The notes beneath the pieces are model-generated. The model was given only the letters and a program-made list of their open reading frames with translations, was not told where the DNA came from and ran no database searches. A stretch of DNA of 64,000 bases, taken from CAVVAY01 sp963746465. Lineage in GTDB: Bacteria > Actinomycetota > Actinomycetes > JACCUZ01. The DNA lies in contig CAVVAY010000004.1 of assembly GCA_963746465.1 (NCBI GenBank), positions 62,001 to 126,000 of the forward strand, given 5' to 3'. How positions within the stretch are numbered: position 1 is the first letter of the stretch; each line of letters begins with the position of its first letter. Shown here in pieces: positions 8,289-15,426 of this stretch. Position numbers and translations under genes: made by a program.

Positions 8289-9602
8289 GGCCGGCCGAGC
8301 GACCCGTAGGTCCAGCCGGCCTCGCGCCAGCGAGCCGGGTCGAGGGCGTTGCGGGCGTCGATGATCTTCCGCTGGGCGACGACGGCGGACAGGACAGCGG
8401 GATCCATCTCCCGGAACTCCTGCCACTCGGTGAGGTGCAGCACCAGGTCGGCGTCCCGGCAGGCCTCGACGGCGGAGTCGGCGTAGCCCAGCGTCGGGAA
8501 CAGCGCCTTGGCGTTGGCGTTGCCCCGCGGGTCGTAGACGGTGACCTGGGCGCCCTGCAGCTGGATCTGGCCCGCCACGTTGAGCGCGGGGGAGTCCCGG
8601 ACGTCGTCGCTGTTGGGCTTGAAGCTCGCGCCGAGCACGCCCACGCGGATGCCCAGGAAGTTGCCGCCGACATCGTGCGGGCCCGCTCGACGACGTGTGC
8701 CGCGCCGACGCATGTTGATCGCGTCGACCTCCTTGAGGAAGCTCAGAGCCTGGTCGACGCCGAGCTCGCCTGCCCTGAGCCATGAACGCTCGGATATCCT
8801 TGGGAAGGCAGCCGCCGCCGAAACCGAGGCCGGCATTGAGGAATTTTCGGCCGATGCGCGCGTCATGGCCGATGGCGTCGGCAAGCTGGGTGACGTCGGC
8901 GCCAGTTGCCTCGCAGAGCTCTGCCATCGCGTTGATGAACGAGATCTTGGTGGCGAGAAAGGCATTGGCCGAAACCTTCACCAGCTCGGCGGTGGCGAAG
9001 TCGGTGACGATGAATGGTGTGCCCTCGTCGATGGCATGTGCGTAGACCTCGCGCAGCAGCTTCTCGGCGCGCTCGTGAAGTGGTGCCGACGACCAGCCGA
9101 TCGGGGCGGATCGTGTCCTGGACGGCGAAGCCCTCGCGGAGGAACTCGGGATTCCAGGCGAGTTCGGCGGCCTCCCCTGCGGGGGCGAGCTCGGCGACTC
9201 GCTGCTGCAAGCGCGCCGCAGTGCCGACCGGGACGGTGGACTTCCCCACGACCAAGGTCGGCGCGGACGAGGTGAGGTGCGAGGCCGTCGACCACCCCGT
9301 CGACGTAGCGCATGTCCGCCGCGTACTCGCCCTTCGCTGTGGGGTGCCGACGCAGAGGAAGTGCACGTCGGCGGTGGCTACCTCGGCGTACGACGTAGTG
9401 AACCGCAGGCGGCTACTCTCGAGGTTCTTGCGCAGCAACGGCTCGAGCTCCGGCTCGTAGAACGGCACGCGCCCGTCGGCCAGCGCCGCGATCTTCTCCT
9501 CGACACGTCCATGCCGACGACGTCGAAGCCGAGCTCTGCCATGCAAACGGCATGGGTTGCTCCGAGGTACCCGGTGCCGAGGACGCTGATGCGCAAGGTC
9601 AT
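8285..9602 (-). pseudogene. ugd: UDP-glucose 6-dehydrogenase, broken by at least six apparent frameshifts
   Basis: Across three reading frames this region encodes a near-complete UDP-glucose/GDP-mannose dehydrogenase: the NAD-binding start MTLRISVLGTGYLGATHAV, then PFYEPELEPLL, VHFLCVGTPQ, KSTVPVGTA, NPEFLREGFAVQD, ELVKVSANAFLATKISFIN, the catalytic-Cys segment GFGGGCLPKDIRAF, ASFKPNSDDVRDSPAL and VYDPRGNANAK. Continuity is lost near 9506, 9330, 9270, 9070, 8780 and twice around 8665-8705. The encoded residues are otherwise well conserved, so either the gene died very recently or this part of the assembly is poor. The intact enzyme would make UDP-glucuronate. A TAACCT hexamer lies 7 bases before the ATG at 9602, and the 3' end overlaps the CoA-binding gene. 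Confidence 0.9.
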
Positions 9603-9609
9603 GTGGAGA

Positions 9610-9615
9610 AGGTTA
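9610..9615 (-). promoter_or_regulatory. Candidate -10 element for ugd (leaderless)
   Basis: On the minus strand TAACCT lies 7 bases before the ATG at 9602. The divergent dehydrogenase gene has its own hexamer at 9653. Confidence 0.45.
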
Positions 9616-9652
9616 TCGAGTGCCCGCTGCCCGGTCGGGCATAACGTCGCCG

Positions 9653-9658
9653 TACCCT
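9653..9658 (+). promoter_or_regulatory. Candidate -10 element for acyl-CoA dehydrogenase (leaderless)
   Basis: TACCCT lies 6 bases before the GTG at 9665, with no ribosome site between. Confidence 0.45.
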
Positions 9659-9664
9659 CGGAAC

Positions 9665-10816
9665 GTGAGCGACTTCGACCTGTTCAAGCTGTCCGACGAG
9701 CACGAGATGCTCCGGGAGGCGGTCCGCGCCGTCTGCGACGACAAGATCGCGCCGCGTGCCGCGGAGGTCGACGAGAAGGCCGAGTTCCCGCAGGACTCCT
9801 ACGACGCGCTGCGCAAGGCCGACTTCCACGCGGTGCACATCCCGGAGGAGTACGGCGGTGCCGGGGCGGACGCGCTGGCCACCTGCATCGTGATCGAGGA
9901 GGTGGCCCGGGCCTGCGCCTCGACCTCGCTGATCCCGGCCGTGAACAAGCTGGGCACGATGCCGCTGCTGCTCTCGGCGTCCGAGGACCTGCTCAAGCGC
10001 TACCTGCCGGCGGTCGCCGCGGGGGACGCGATGTTCTCCTACGCGCTGAGCGAGCCGGAGGCCGGCAGCGACGCCGTCGCCATGAAGACCACGGCCGTCC
10101 GGGACGGCGACGGGTACGTGCTCAACGGTGCCAAGCGCTGGATCACCAACGCGGGCGTGTCGGAGTACTACACGGTGATGGCGGTGACCGACCCCGAAGC
10201 GGGGGCGAACGGCATCTCCGCGTTCGTGGTCGAGAAGTCCGACGGGGGGTTCAGCTTCGGGGCGCCGGAGAAGAAGCTCGGCATCAAGGGCTCACCGACC
10301 CGCGAGCTGTACTTCGACGACTGCCGGATCCCGGCCGACCGGCTGGTCGGCGCGGAGGGCACCGGCTTCAAGACCGCTCTGCGCACGCTGGACCACACCC
10401 GGGTCACGATCGCTGCGCAGGCCGTCGGCATCGCGTCCGGAGCCCTCGCCTACGCGACGGCCTACGCCAAGGAGCGCAAGCAGTTCGGCAAGGCCATCGC
10501 CGAGTTCCAGGGCATGCAGTTCATGCTCGCGGACATGGCGATGAAGGTCGAGACGGCCCGGCAGATGACCTACGTCGCGGCCGCCAAGTCCGAGCGCGGC
10601 GACAGGGACCTCACGTTCTTCGGTGCCGCCGCGAAGTGCTACGCCTCCGACATCGCGATGGAGGTCACCACCGACGCGGTGCAGGTCCTCGGCGGCTACG
10701 GCTACGTCAAGGACTACCCGGTCGAGCGGATGATGCGGGACGCGAAGATCACCCAGATCTACGAGGGCACCAACCAGGTGCAGCGCCTGGTGATGGCACG
10801 ACAGCTGCTGAAGTAG
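9665..10816 (+). CDS. Acyl-CoA dehydrogenase (second copy in window)
   Basis: This 383-residue enzyme has the full acyl-CoA dehydrogenase layout: HIPEEYGGAGADALA in the N-terminal helical domain, YALSEPEAGSDAVAM and GAKRWITNAG in the central domain, and VLGGYGYVKDYPVERMMRD plus IYEGTNQVQR at the end, with Glu of YEGT as the likely catalytic base. It differs clearly in sequence from the dehydrogenase at 4969, so it is a separate paralogue and probably has a different acyl-CoA range. It is transcribed divergently from ugd. The GTG start was chosen because the conserved N-terminal helix starts there and because of the TACCCT hexamer six bases before it. Confidence 0.95.
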   Translation: MSDFDLFKLSDEHEMLREAVRAVCDDKIAPRAAEVDEKAEFPQDSYDALRKADFHAVHIPEEYGGAGADALATCIVIEEVARACASTSLIPAVNKLGTMPLLLSASEDLLKRYLPAVAAGDAMFSYALSEPEAGSDAVAMKTTAVRDGDGYVLNGAKRWITNAGVSEYYTVMAVTDPEAGANGISAFVVEKSDGGFSFGAPEKKLGIKGSPTRELYFDDCRIPADRLVGAEGTGFKTALRTLDHTRVTIAAQAVGIASGALAYATAYAKERKQFGKAIAEFQGMQFMLADMAMKVETARQMTYVAAAKSERGDRDLTFFGAAAKCYASDIAMEVTTDAVQVLGGYGYVKDYPVERMMRDAKITQIYEGTNQVQRLVMARQLLK

Positions 10817-10839
10817 CTCGGATGCCGCCCCGCGGCGCG

Positions 10840-11409
10840 TCAGGTCAGCTCGGGCAGCACGGCGGCGCAGAACTCGTCGTCGGTGAACGACGGACCGTTC
10901 TCGGCGAGCACCTGGAACGTGTCGGGTACCGGCACGGCTCCGGGCTGGGAGTCACCGAGGGTGTCGAACTGCTCGCTCGCCTTGAAGACGCCGCTAGCGC
11001 GCAGCAGCAGGCGCCCCGTCGAGTCGTAGACCCGGAAGGTTCCCGCGTCGATGGACTGGAACTCCCAGATGTTGCCGGTGATGTGAGTGGCCTTCTGCTC
11101 GTGGAAGGAGCCGTTGCCATGGGTGCGGATCCAGCCGTCCTCGGTAGAGATGATCTCGGTGAACTCGTAGTTGTCGAAGCCGAGGAAGGCCTGGCCGTCA
11201 GACCCCTTGACGGGCATGACCTTGGAGACCCCGCTGAAGGCGACCTCGACGTGCACTGGGATGCCGCAGAAGTCGGGCTCGTCATAGGAGTCCGTGCCGG
11301 CGTAGTGGGCGGCCTTGGCGACAGGCTTGCCGGCGTGGGCGGCCACCGGAGTCGCGAGCACGAGGGCCCCGGAGGCGAGAACGGCGACGATGCGCGCGGT
11401 GCGGTTCAT
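10840..11409 (-). CDS. Small secreted protein of unknown function
   Basis: This 189-residue protein starts with a clear Sec signal peptide (MNRTARIVAVLASGALVL, cleavage likely after AAHAG). The mature part (about 160 residues) is rich in beta-prone residues and has two Cys residues, one in PDFCGIPVHVEV near the start and one in DEFCAAVLPEL at the end, which could pair. I do not recognise the family. An upstream ATG at 11421 would add only four residues. It is convergent with the acyl-CoA dehydrogenase gene, so it is likely a monocistronic gene. Confidence 0.75.
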   Translation of the reverse strand: MNRTARIVAVLASGALVLATPVAAHAGKPVAKAAHYAGTDSYDEPDFCGIPVHVEVAFSGVSKVMPVKGSDGQAFLGFDNYEFTEIISTEDGWIRTHGNGSFHEQKATHITGNIWEFQSIDAGTFRVYDSTGRLLLRASGVFKASEQFDTLGDSQPGAVPVPDTFQVLAENGPSFTDDEFCAAVLPELT

Positions 11410-11526
11410 CTGTACCCCCATGCAGGTGGCTGTGCAGGCCCCGGGACGTGTCCACGTTGCTCCTGCCGGGCGGGCGTCGCCATGGCCACTACGGGCCATT
11501 TTTCGCCGCCGGTCCGCCCCAAGGAA

Positions 11527-11567
11527 GGACCGGACCCGGGAGGCTGTTGCAGTCGAGGGTCCGGTCC
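11527..11567. repeat. 11-bp perfect inverted repeat upstream of MFS gene
   Basis: GGACCGGACCC (11527-11537) and GGGTCCGGTCC (11557-11567) are perfect complements separated by 19 bases. It lies 22 bases before the MFS start codon, so it could be a 5' leader hairpin, a regulator site or a terminator of read-through transcription. Confidence 0.7.
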
Positions 11568-11588
11568 CCTGGCAGATGAGGTGATGCG

Positions 11589-12887
11589 ATGGCAGCGGCG
11601 ATGGGCAGCGAGTCTGCCAAGGTCCAGCGCACCTACCTGACGCTGACGCTGTTCACCACGCTCTCGGCCTCGCTGATCTGGGGCATCAACACGCTGTTCC
11701 TGCTGGACGCCGGTCTGAACAACCTCGAGGCCTTCGCGGCCAACGCGTTCTTCACCGCCGGGATGATGCTGTTCGAGGTGCCCACCGGCGTGGTGGCCGA
11801 CCTGCGCGGTCGTCGGTTCTCGTTCCTGCTCGGGTCGGTGACGCTGACCGCGTCGACGCTGGCCTACGTGCTGATGTGGCAGGTGAACGCGCCGTTCTGG
11901 GCGTGGGCGGCCGTGTCGGTGATGATCGGGCTCGGGTTCACCTTCTTCTCGGGGGCCGTCGAGGCCTGGCTGGTCGACGCGCTGCGTTTCACCGGGTACG
12001 ACGGCCCGCTGGACCCGGTCTTCGCCAGGGGGCAGGCCGTGCAGGGCGGGGCCATGCTCACCGGCTCGGTGCTGGGTGGCGTCATCGCCCAGGCCACCAG
12101 CCTCGGCGTCCCGTTCGTGGTGCGCAGCGCGCTGCTCGGCGTGACCTTCGTGCTCGCCTTCGGAACGATGCACGACCTCGGCTTCACGCCCACGCGCGGC
12201 AAGCGACCCGGCCCTGAGGTGAAGCGGATCTTCAACGACTCGCTGCGGTACGGGCTCGGCCGCCCCTCGGTCCGGTGGGTGATGCTCACGTCGCCGTTCG
12301 TCGGCGGTGTCAGCATCTACGCGTTCTACGCGATGCAGCCGTACCTTCTGGAGCTCTACGGGGACGAAGGGGCGTACGGGATCGCCGGGCTGGCCGCAGC
12401 CATCGTCGCGGGTGCCCAGATCGTCGGTGGCTTGTCCGCACCACGGCTGCGCAGGCTGTTCCGTCGGCGTACCTCGTTGATGATCACCTCGGCGACGGTC
12501 AGCGTCCTCGCACTGCTGCTCGTCAGCCTGATTGCGGTGTTCTGGGTGGTGGTCGGGCTGCTGGTCGTGTGGAGCCTCGCCTTCGCTGTCACGATGCCGG
12601 TGCGCCAGGCGTACCTCAACGACCAGATCCCGTCGCAGCAGCGGGCCACCGTGCTGTCGTTCGACTCGCTGCTCAGCTCGTCCGGCGGCGTGGTCGTGCA
12701 GCCTGCTTTCGGCCGGGTGGCCGACGTCGGCAGCTACGCGCTCACGTTCGGGCTCAGCGCCGCCGTGCAGGCCTGTGCGATCCCGTTCCTCGTGCTGGCC
12801 CGGCGTACCGGCGTGACTGCAGACATCGTGGTCGGGCCGGCGGACGGGCTGCCGGTGCCGGCCTCGGCCGAGGAGGACACCGCATGA
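11589..12887 (+). CDS. Major facilitator superfamily transporter
   Basis: This 432-residue protein has about twelve hydrophobic helices. The loop after helix 2 carries the MFS motif A in the form VPTGVVADLRGRR, and a long charged cytoplasmic loop (TPTRGKRPGPEVKRIFND, about 200-217) separates the two halves as in the superfamily. A GAGGTG ribosome site stands before the ATG at 11589; an alternative ATG at 11601 is possible. The stop overlaps the next gene in ATGA, so the two are co-translated. The substrate is unknown; export is more likely than uptake but the sequence does not decide. Confidence 0.9.
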   Translation: MAAAMGSESAKVQRTYLTLTLFTTLSASLIWGINTLFLLDAGLNNLEAFAANAFFTAGMMLFEVPTGVVADLRGRRFSFLLGSVTLTASTLAYVLMWQVNAPFWAWAAVSVMIGLGFTFFSGAVEAWLVDALRFTGYDGPLDPVFARGQAVQGGAMLTGSVLGGVIAQATSLGVPFVVRSALLGVTFVLAFGTMHDLGFTPTRGKRPGPEVKRIFNDSLRYGLGRPSVRWVMLTSPFVGGVSIYAFYAMQPYLLELYGDEGAYGIAGLAAAIVAGAQIVGGLSAPRLRRLFRRRTSLMITSATVSVLALLLVSLIAVFWVVVGLLVVWSLAFAVTMPVRQAYLNDQIPSQQRATVLSFDSLLSSSGGVVVQPAFGRVADVGSYALTFGLSAAVQACAIPFLVLARRTGVTADIVVGPADGLPVPASAEEDTA

Positions 12888-13561
12888 CGACCGCCATCGA
12901 CCCGGCGGACCTGACCGCGACCCGGGAGGCGCTGCACCGGGTGGCCGAGCACCTGCTCGCCGCGACCCGCAAGCGGGCCACCGGCGAGATCACCCTGCAG
13001 GCCGGCCCGGAAGGCTTCCGCACGCCGCCGCTGCCGGACGGCACCGTCCTCGGGATCGACGGCGTCGACGTCGTGGTGACCGGCCCGGACGGTGCCCGCC
13101 GGGAGCGGCTCACGACGCTGGCCCGGGCGGCGGCATTCGCCGGCGTACCGGCCGGGTTCCCGTGGACCAAGCACCCGCCGGCCACGCCGTTCGAGCCGGA
13201 GCAGCCGCTGACCGTGGACCCGGCCGCGGCGGCTGCGCTGGTCGAGTGGTTCCAGCTCGGCCACCAGGCGCTCGCGATCCTGGCTGCCGGCCTGACGTCC
13301 GAGCAACCCAGCGACCCGCAGCTGTTCCCGGAGCACTTCGACCTGGGCATCACCGCGGCCTCGGTCAACTACGGCTGCTCCCCGGGCGACGCCGCGATCG
13401 CCGTCCCGTACCTCTACGTCGGCCCGCACCAGCTGCCGCCGCCGGAGGGCGACTACTGGAACGCCCCGTTCGGCGCCTACCGGACCTGGGACGAGGTCGG
13501 GAACGTGGACCTGGCGCTGGAGTTCCTGCGCACCGGGCACGACGCCCTCGCCGGGCGTTGA
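12884..13561 (+). CDS. Conserved hypothetical protein coupled to the MFS transporter
   Basis: I do not recognise this 225-residue soluble protein. It has an N-terminal helical part (about 1-35), a GTVLGIDGVDVVVTGPDG beta stretch, a Pro-rich middle (KHPPATPFEPEQPL), LFPEHFDLGI, and an aromatic C-terminal region (PYLYVGPHQLPPPEGDYW, then NAPFGAYRTW). There is no signal peptide and no membrane segment. The ATG overlaps the MFS stop (ATGA), so its product is made along with the transporter and may handle the same substrate; that is inference only. Confidence 0.8.
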   Translation: MTTAIDPADLTATREALHRVAEHLLAATRKRATGEITLQAGPEGFRTPPLPDGTVLGIDGVDVVVTGPDGARRERLTTLARAAAFAGVPAGFPWTKHPPATPFEPEQPLTVDPAAAAALVEWFQLGHQALAILAAGLTSEQPSDPQLFPEHFDLGITAASVNYGCSPGDAAIAVPYLYVGPHQLPPPEGDYWNAPFGAYRTWDEVGNVDLALEFLRTGHDALAGR

Positions 13562-13570
13562 CGCAGCCGC

Positions 13571-13630
13571 ACTTCGCTAGGCGTACGGACACCTCGCCAG
13601 GCGTGCACGCCTAGCGAAGTGTCCGTACGC
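13571..13630. repeat. 50-bp near-perfect palindrome with an extra half-arm
   Basis: Bases 13581-13630 form a palindrome centred on GTGCAC (13603-13608) with only two mismatches in 25 pairs. In the minus-strand transcript both mismatches would be G-U pairs. A further partial copy of the arm (ACTTCGCTAGGCGT, 13571-13584) lies just before it. It sits between two convergent genes, 52 bases past the stop of the LCP gene, so a bidirectional terminator or REP-like element is likely. Confidence 0.85.
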
Positions 13631-13682
13631 ATGCTTTACGTGGTCGACTCCGCGGGGGCCGAGGGCGGCGGCCGGGGCGGGG

Positions 13683-14864
13683 TCAGTGGGTGCGGAGGGT
13701 GCGGAACAGCTCGAGGGCCTGGTCGCGGTCCCAGCGGACGGCGGAGGACCCGCTGGGCGTGCGGTAGTTCGGGTCGGCCACCGGGACCGTGATCCGCTGG
13801 CCACCGCCGCCGGCCACCGCGCGCATGGTCAGCGCGAACTGCACCAGCGACCACGGCCCGTCGCCGTCGTCGATGGTGAGCGCCGTGGTCGCGGCGTCGC
13901 CCAGCCGGAGGATGCGGAACGGGTTGAGCAGCGTGGCGGGGCTGGCCGCCTCGTCGAAGACCGCGCCGAGGAACTCCTGCTGCCGCTGCACCCGGCCGAG
14001 GTCGCCCTGCGGGTCGAAGTAGCGGGCCCGGACGTACGCCAGCGCCGTCGGGCCGTCCATCTCCTGGCAGCCCTTGGCGACGTCGAGCCCGCTCTTGCGG
14101 TCCTTGATCTTGCGCTTCGGGCAGAGCTCGACACCGCCGACCGCGTCGGTCATGCCGACGAAGCCGCCGAAGCCGATCTCGGAGTAGTGGTCGATGTGCA
14201 GCCCGGTGACCGTCTCGACGGTCTGCGCGAGCAGCGGCGCGCCGCCGAACGCGTACGCGGCGTTCAGCTTGTCGCGGCCGTGACCGGGGATCGGCACGTA
14301 CGAGTCGCGCGGCAGGCTGACCAGCGTGGGCTCCCCGCTGTCCGGCTTGTGCAGCAGGATGATCGTGTCGGTACGCCGGCCGGCCACCTTGCCCAGGTGC
14401 AGGTCCTTGACCTCCTGGTCGCTGAGCCCCTCGCGGCTGTCGGAGCCGACGATCAGCCAGTTGGTGCCGGACGCCGGTGCCGGGCGGCCCTCGTAGTCGC
14501 GCAGTGCGTCGACCTTCTCGATCCGGGTGTAGAAGAACAGCATCGCGCCGACCAGCAGCGCGAGGACGAGCAGCAGGGCCAGCAGGACCCGCTTCGTCCA
14601 GCGCCCGGCCCCGCCCCCGCTCCGCCGCGGGCGGGAGAAGTCCGGCGGCGGGTGGTCGCCTCGGCGCGGCCGGGCGGTCTCCGGGGACGACGAGGACGGC
14701 GAGCCCGGCCGGGCGCTCGCGGGCGGCAGCACCTGGGTGCGCTCCGAGTCGGCTGGAGCGGGCCGTGCGGTGCCCAGCGGGGGGCGGGGGCTCTCCGGCG
14801 GCGGCCGCCGGGTGCCGTCCTCGCCGCGCGACCAGCCCTCCGGCCAGTCCCTGGGTCCGCTCAT
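13683..14864 (-). CDS. LytR-CpsA-Psr (LCP) family wall-polymer ligase
   Basis: This 393-residue protein begins with about 90 residues of Pro/Arg-rich cytoplasmic tail, one membrane helix (VLLALLLVLALLVGAMLFFY), and then an LCP catalytic domain. LCP markers are NWLIVGSDSREGL, RRTDTIILLH, VSLPRDSYVPIPGHGRDKLN (Arg/Asp of the pyrophosphate site), DAVGGVELC and ALAYVRARYFDPQGDLGRVQ. LCP enzymes move anionic polymers from undecaprenyl pyrophosphate to peptidoglycan outside the membrane. It lacks the C-terminal LytR_C domain that the two other LCP proteins in the window have. A TACGGT hexamer stands 6 bases before its ATG, in a 24-base space shared with the divergent thioesterase gene. Confidence 0.95.
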   Translation of the reverse strand: MSGPRDWPEGWSRGEDGTRRPPPESPRPPLGTARPAPADSERTQVLPPASARPGSPSSSSPETARPRRGDHPPPDFSRPRRSGGGAGRWTKRVLLALLLVLALLVGAMLFFYTRIEKVDALRDYEGRPAPASGTNWLIVGSDSREGLSDQEVKDLHLGKVAGRRTDTIILLHKPDSGEPTLVSLPRDSYVPIPGHGRDKLNAAYAFGGAPLLAQTVETVTGLHIDHYSEIGFGGFVGMTDAVGGVELCPKRKIKDRKSGLDVAKGCQEMDGPTALAYVRARYFDPQGDLGRVQRQQEFLGAVFDEAASPATLLNPFRILRLGDAATTALTIDDGDGPWSLVQFALTMRAVAGGGGQRITVPVADPNYRTPSGSSAVRWDRDQALELFRTLRTH

Positions 14865-14870
14865 CCGACG

Positions 14871-14880
14871 ACCGTACCCT
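14871..14880. promoter_or_regulatory. Overlapping divergent -10 elements for LCP and thioesterase genes
   Basis: In ACCGTACCCT the minus strand reads TACGGT (6 bases before the LCP ATG) and the plus strand reads TACCCT (8 bases before the thioesterase ATG). The two start codons are only 24 bases apart, so both promoters must place their -35 contacts inside the opposite coding sequence. Confidence 0.5.
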
Positions 14881-14888
14881 TGCGCCTC

Positions 14889-15413
14889 ATGACCGATGCC
14901 TCCCCGCTCGACGGCAAGCCGACCAGCGCCGCGCGCAGCACTCTCAGCCGGATCATGACCGTGCTCGACACCAACCTGTTGGGCACGGTGCACGGCGGCG
15001 TGGTGATGAAGCTGGTCGACGACGTGGCCGGCGTTGTCGCGCAGCGCCACTCGGGCGGCCCCGCCGTGACGGCGTCGATGGACGAGATGGACTTCGTCGA
15101 GCCGGTGCGGGTCGGCGACCTGGTGCATGCCGAGGCGCAGGTCAACTGGTCCGGCACCACCTCGATGGAGGTGGGGGTCCGGGTGCTGGCGGAGCCGTGG
15201 GACCGGGCCGGCGTCCCGCCGACGCGGGTCGCCACGGCATACCTCGTGTTCGTCGCCGTCGACGAGAACGGGCAGCCGCGCGCGGTGCCGCCGGTGCAGC
15301 CGGAGACCGCCGAGGACCGACGGCGGTTCGCCGAGGCCGAGATCCGGCGGGCGCACCGGCTGGCCAGGCGGCAGGCGATCCAGCGTTCCCGGGACGAGAC
15401 CGCGCAGCAGTGA
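14889..15413 (+). CDS. Acyl-CoA thioesterase, hotdog fold (YciA/BACH type)
   Basis: This 174-residue protein matches single-hotdog acyl-CoA hydrolases. It has LGTVHGGVVMKLVDDVAGVV with the HGG turn and the acidic residue on the central helix, DEMDFVEPVRVGDLVHAEA, and VATAYLVFVAVDENGQPR. These enzymes release free fatty acid and CoA from acyl-CoA and act as hexamers in the cytoplasm. The basic C-terminal helix (RRAHRLARRQAIQRS) is usual for the family. The frame is open far upstream but that region is antisense to the LCP gene; the ATG at 14889 was chosen for the domain start and the TACCCT hexamer. Confidence 0.93.
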   Translation: MTDASPLDGKPTSAARSTLSRIMTVLDTNLLGTVHGGVVMKLVDDVAGVVAQRHSGGPAVTASMDEMDFVEPVRVGDLVHAEAQVNWSGTTSMEVGVRVLAEPWDRAGVPPTRVATAYLVFVAVDENGQPRAVPPVQPETAEDRRRFAEAEIRRAHRLARRQAIQRSRDETAQQ

Positions 15414-15426
15414 CGCTGCCGCGGCG

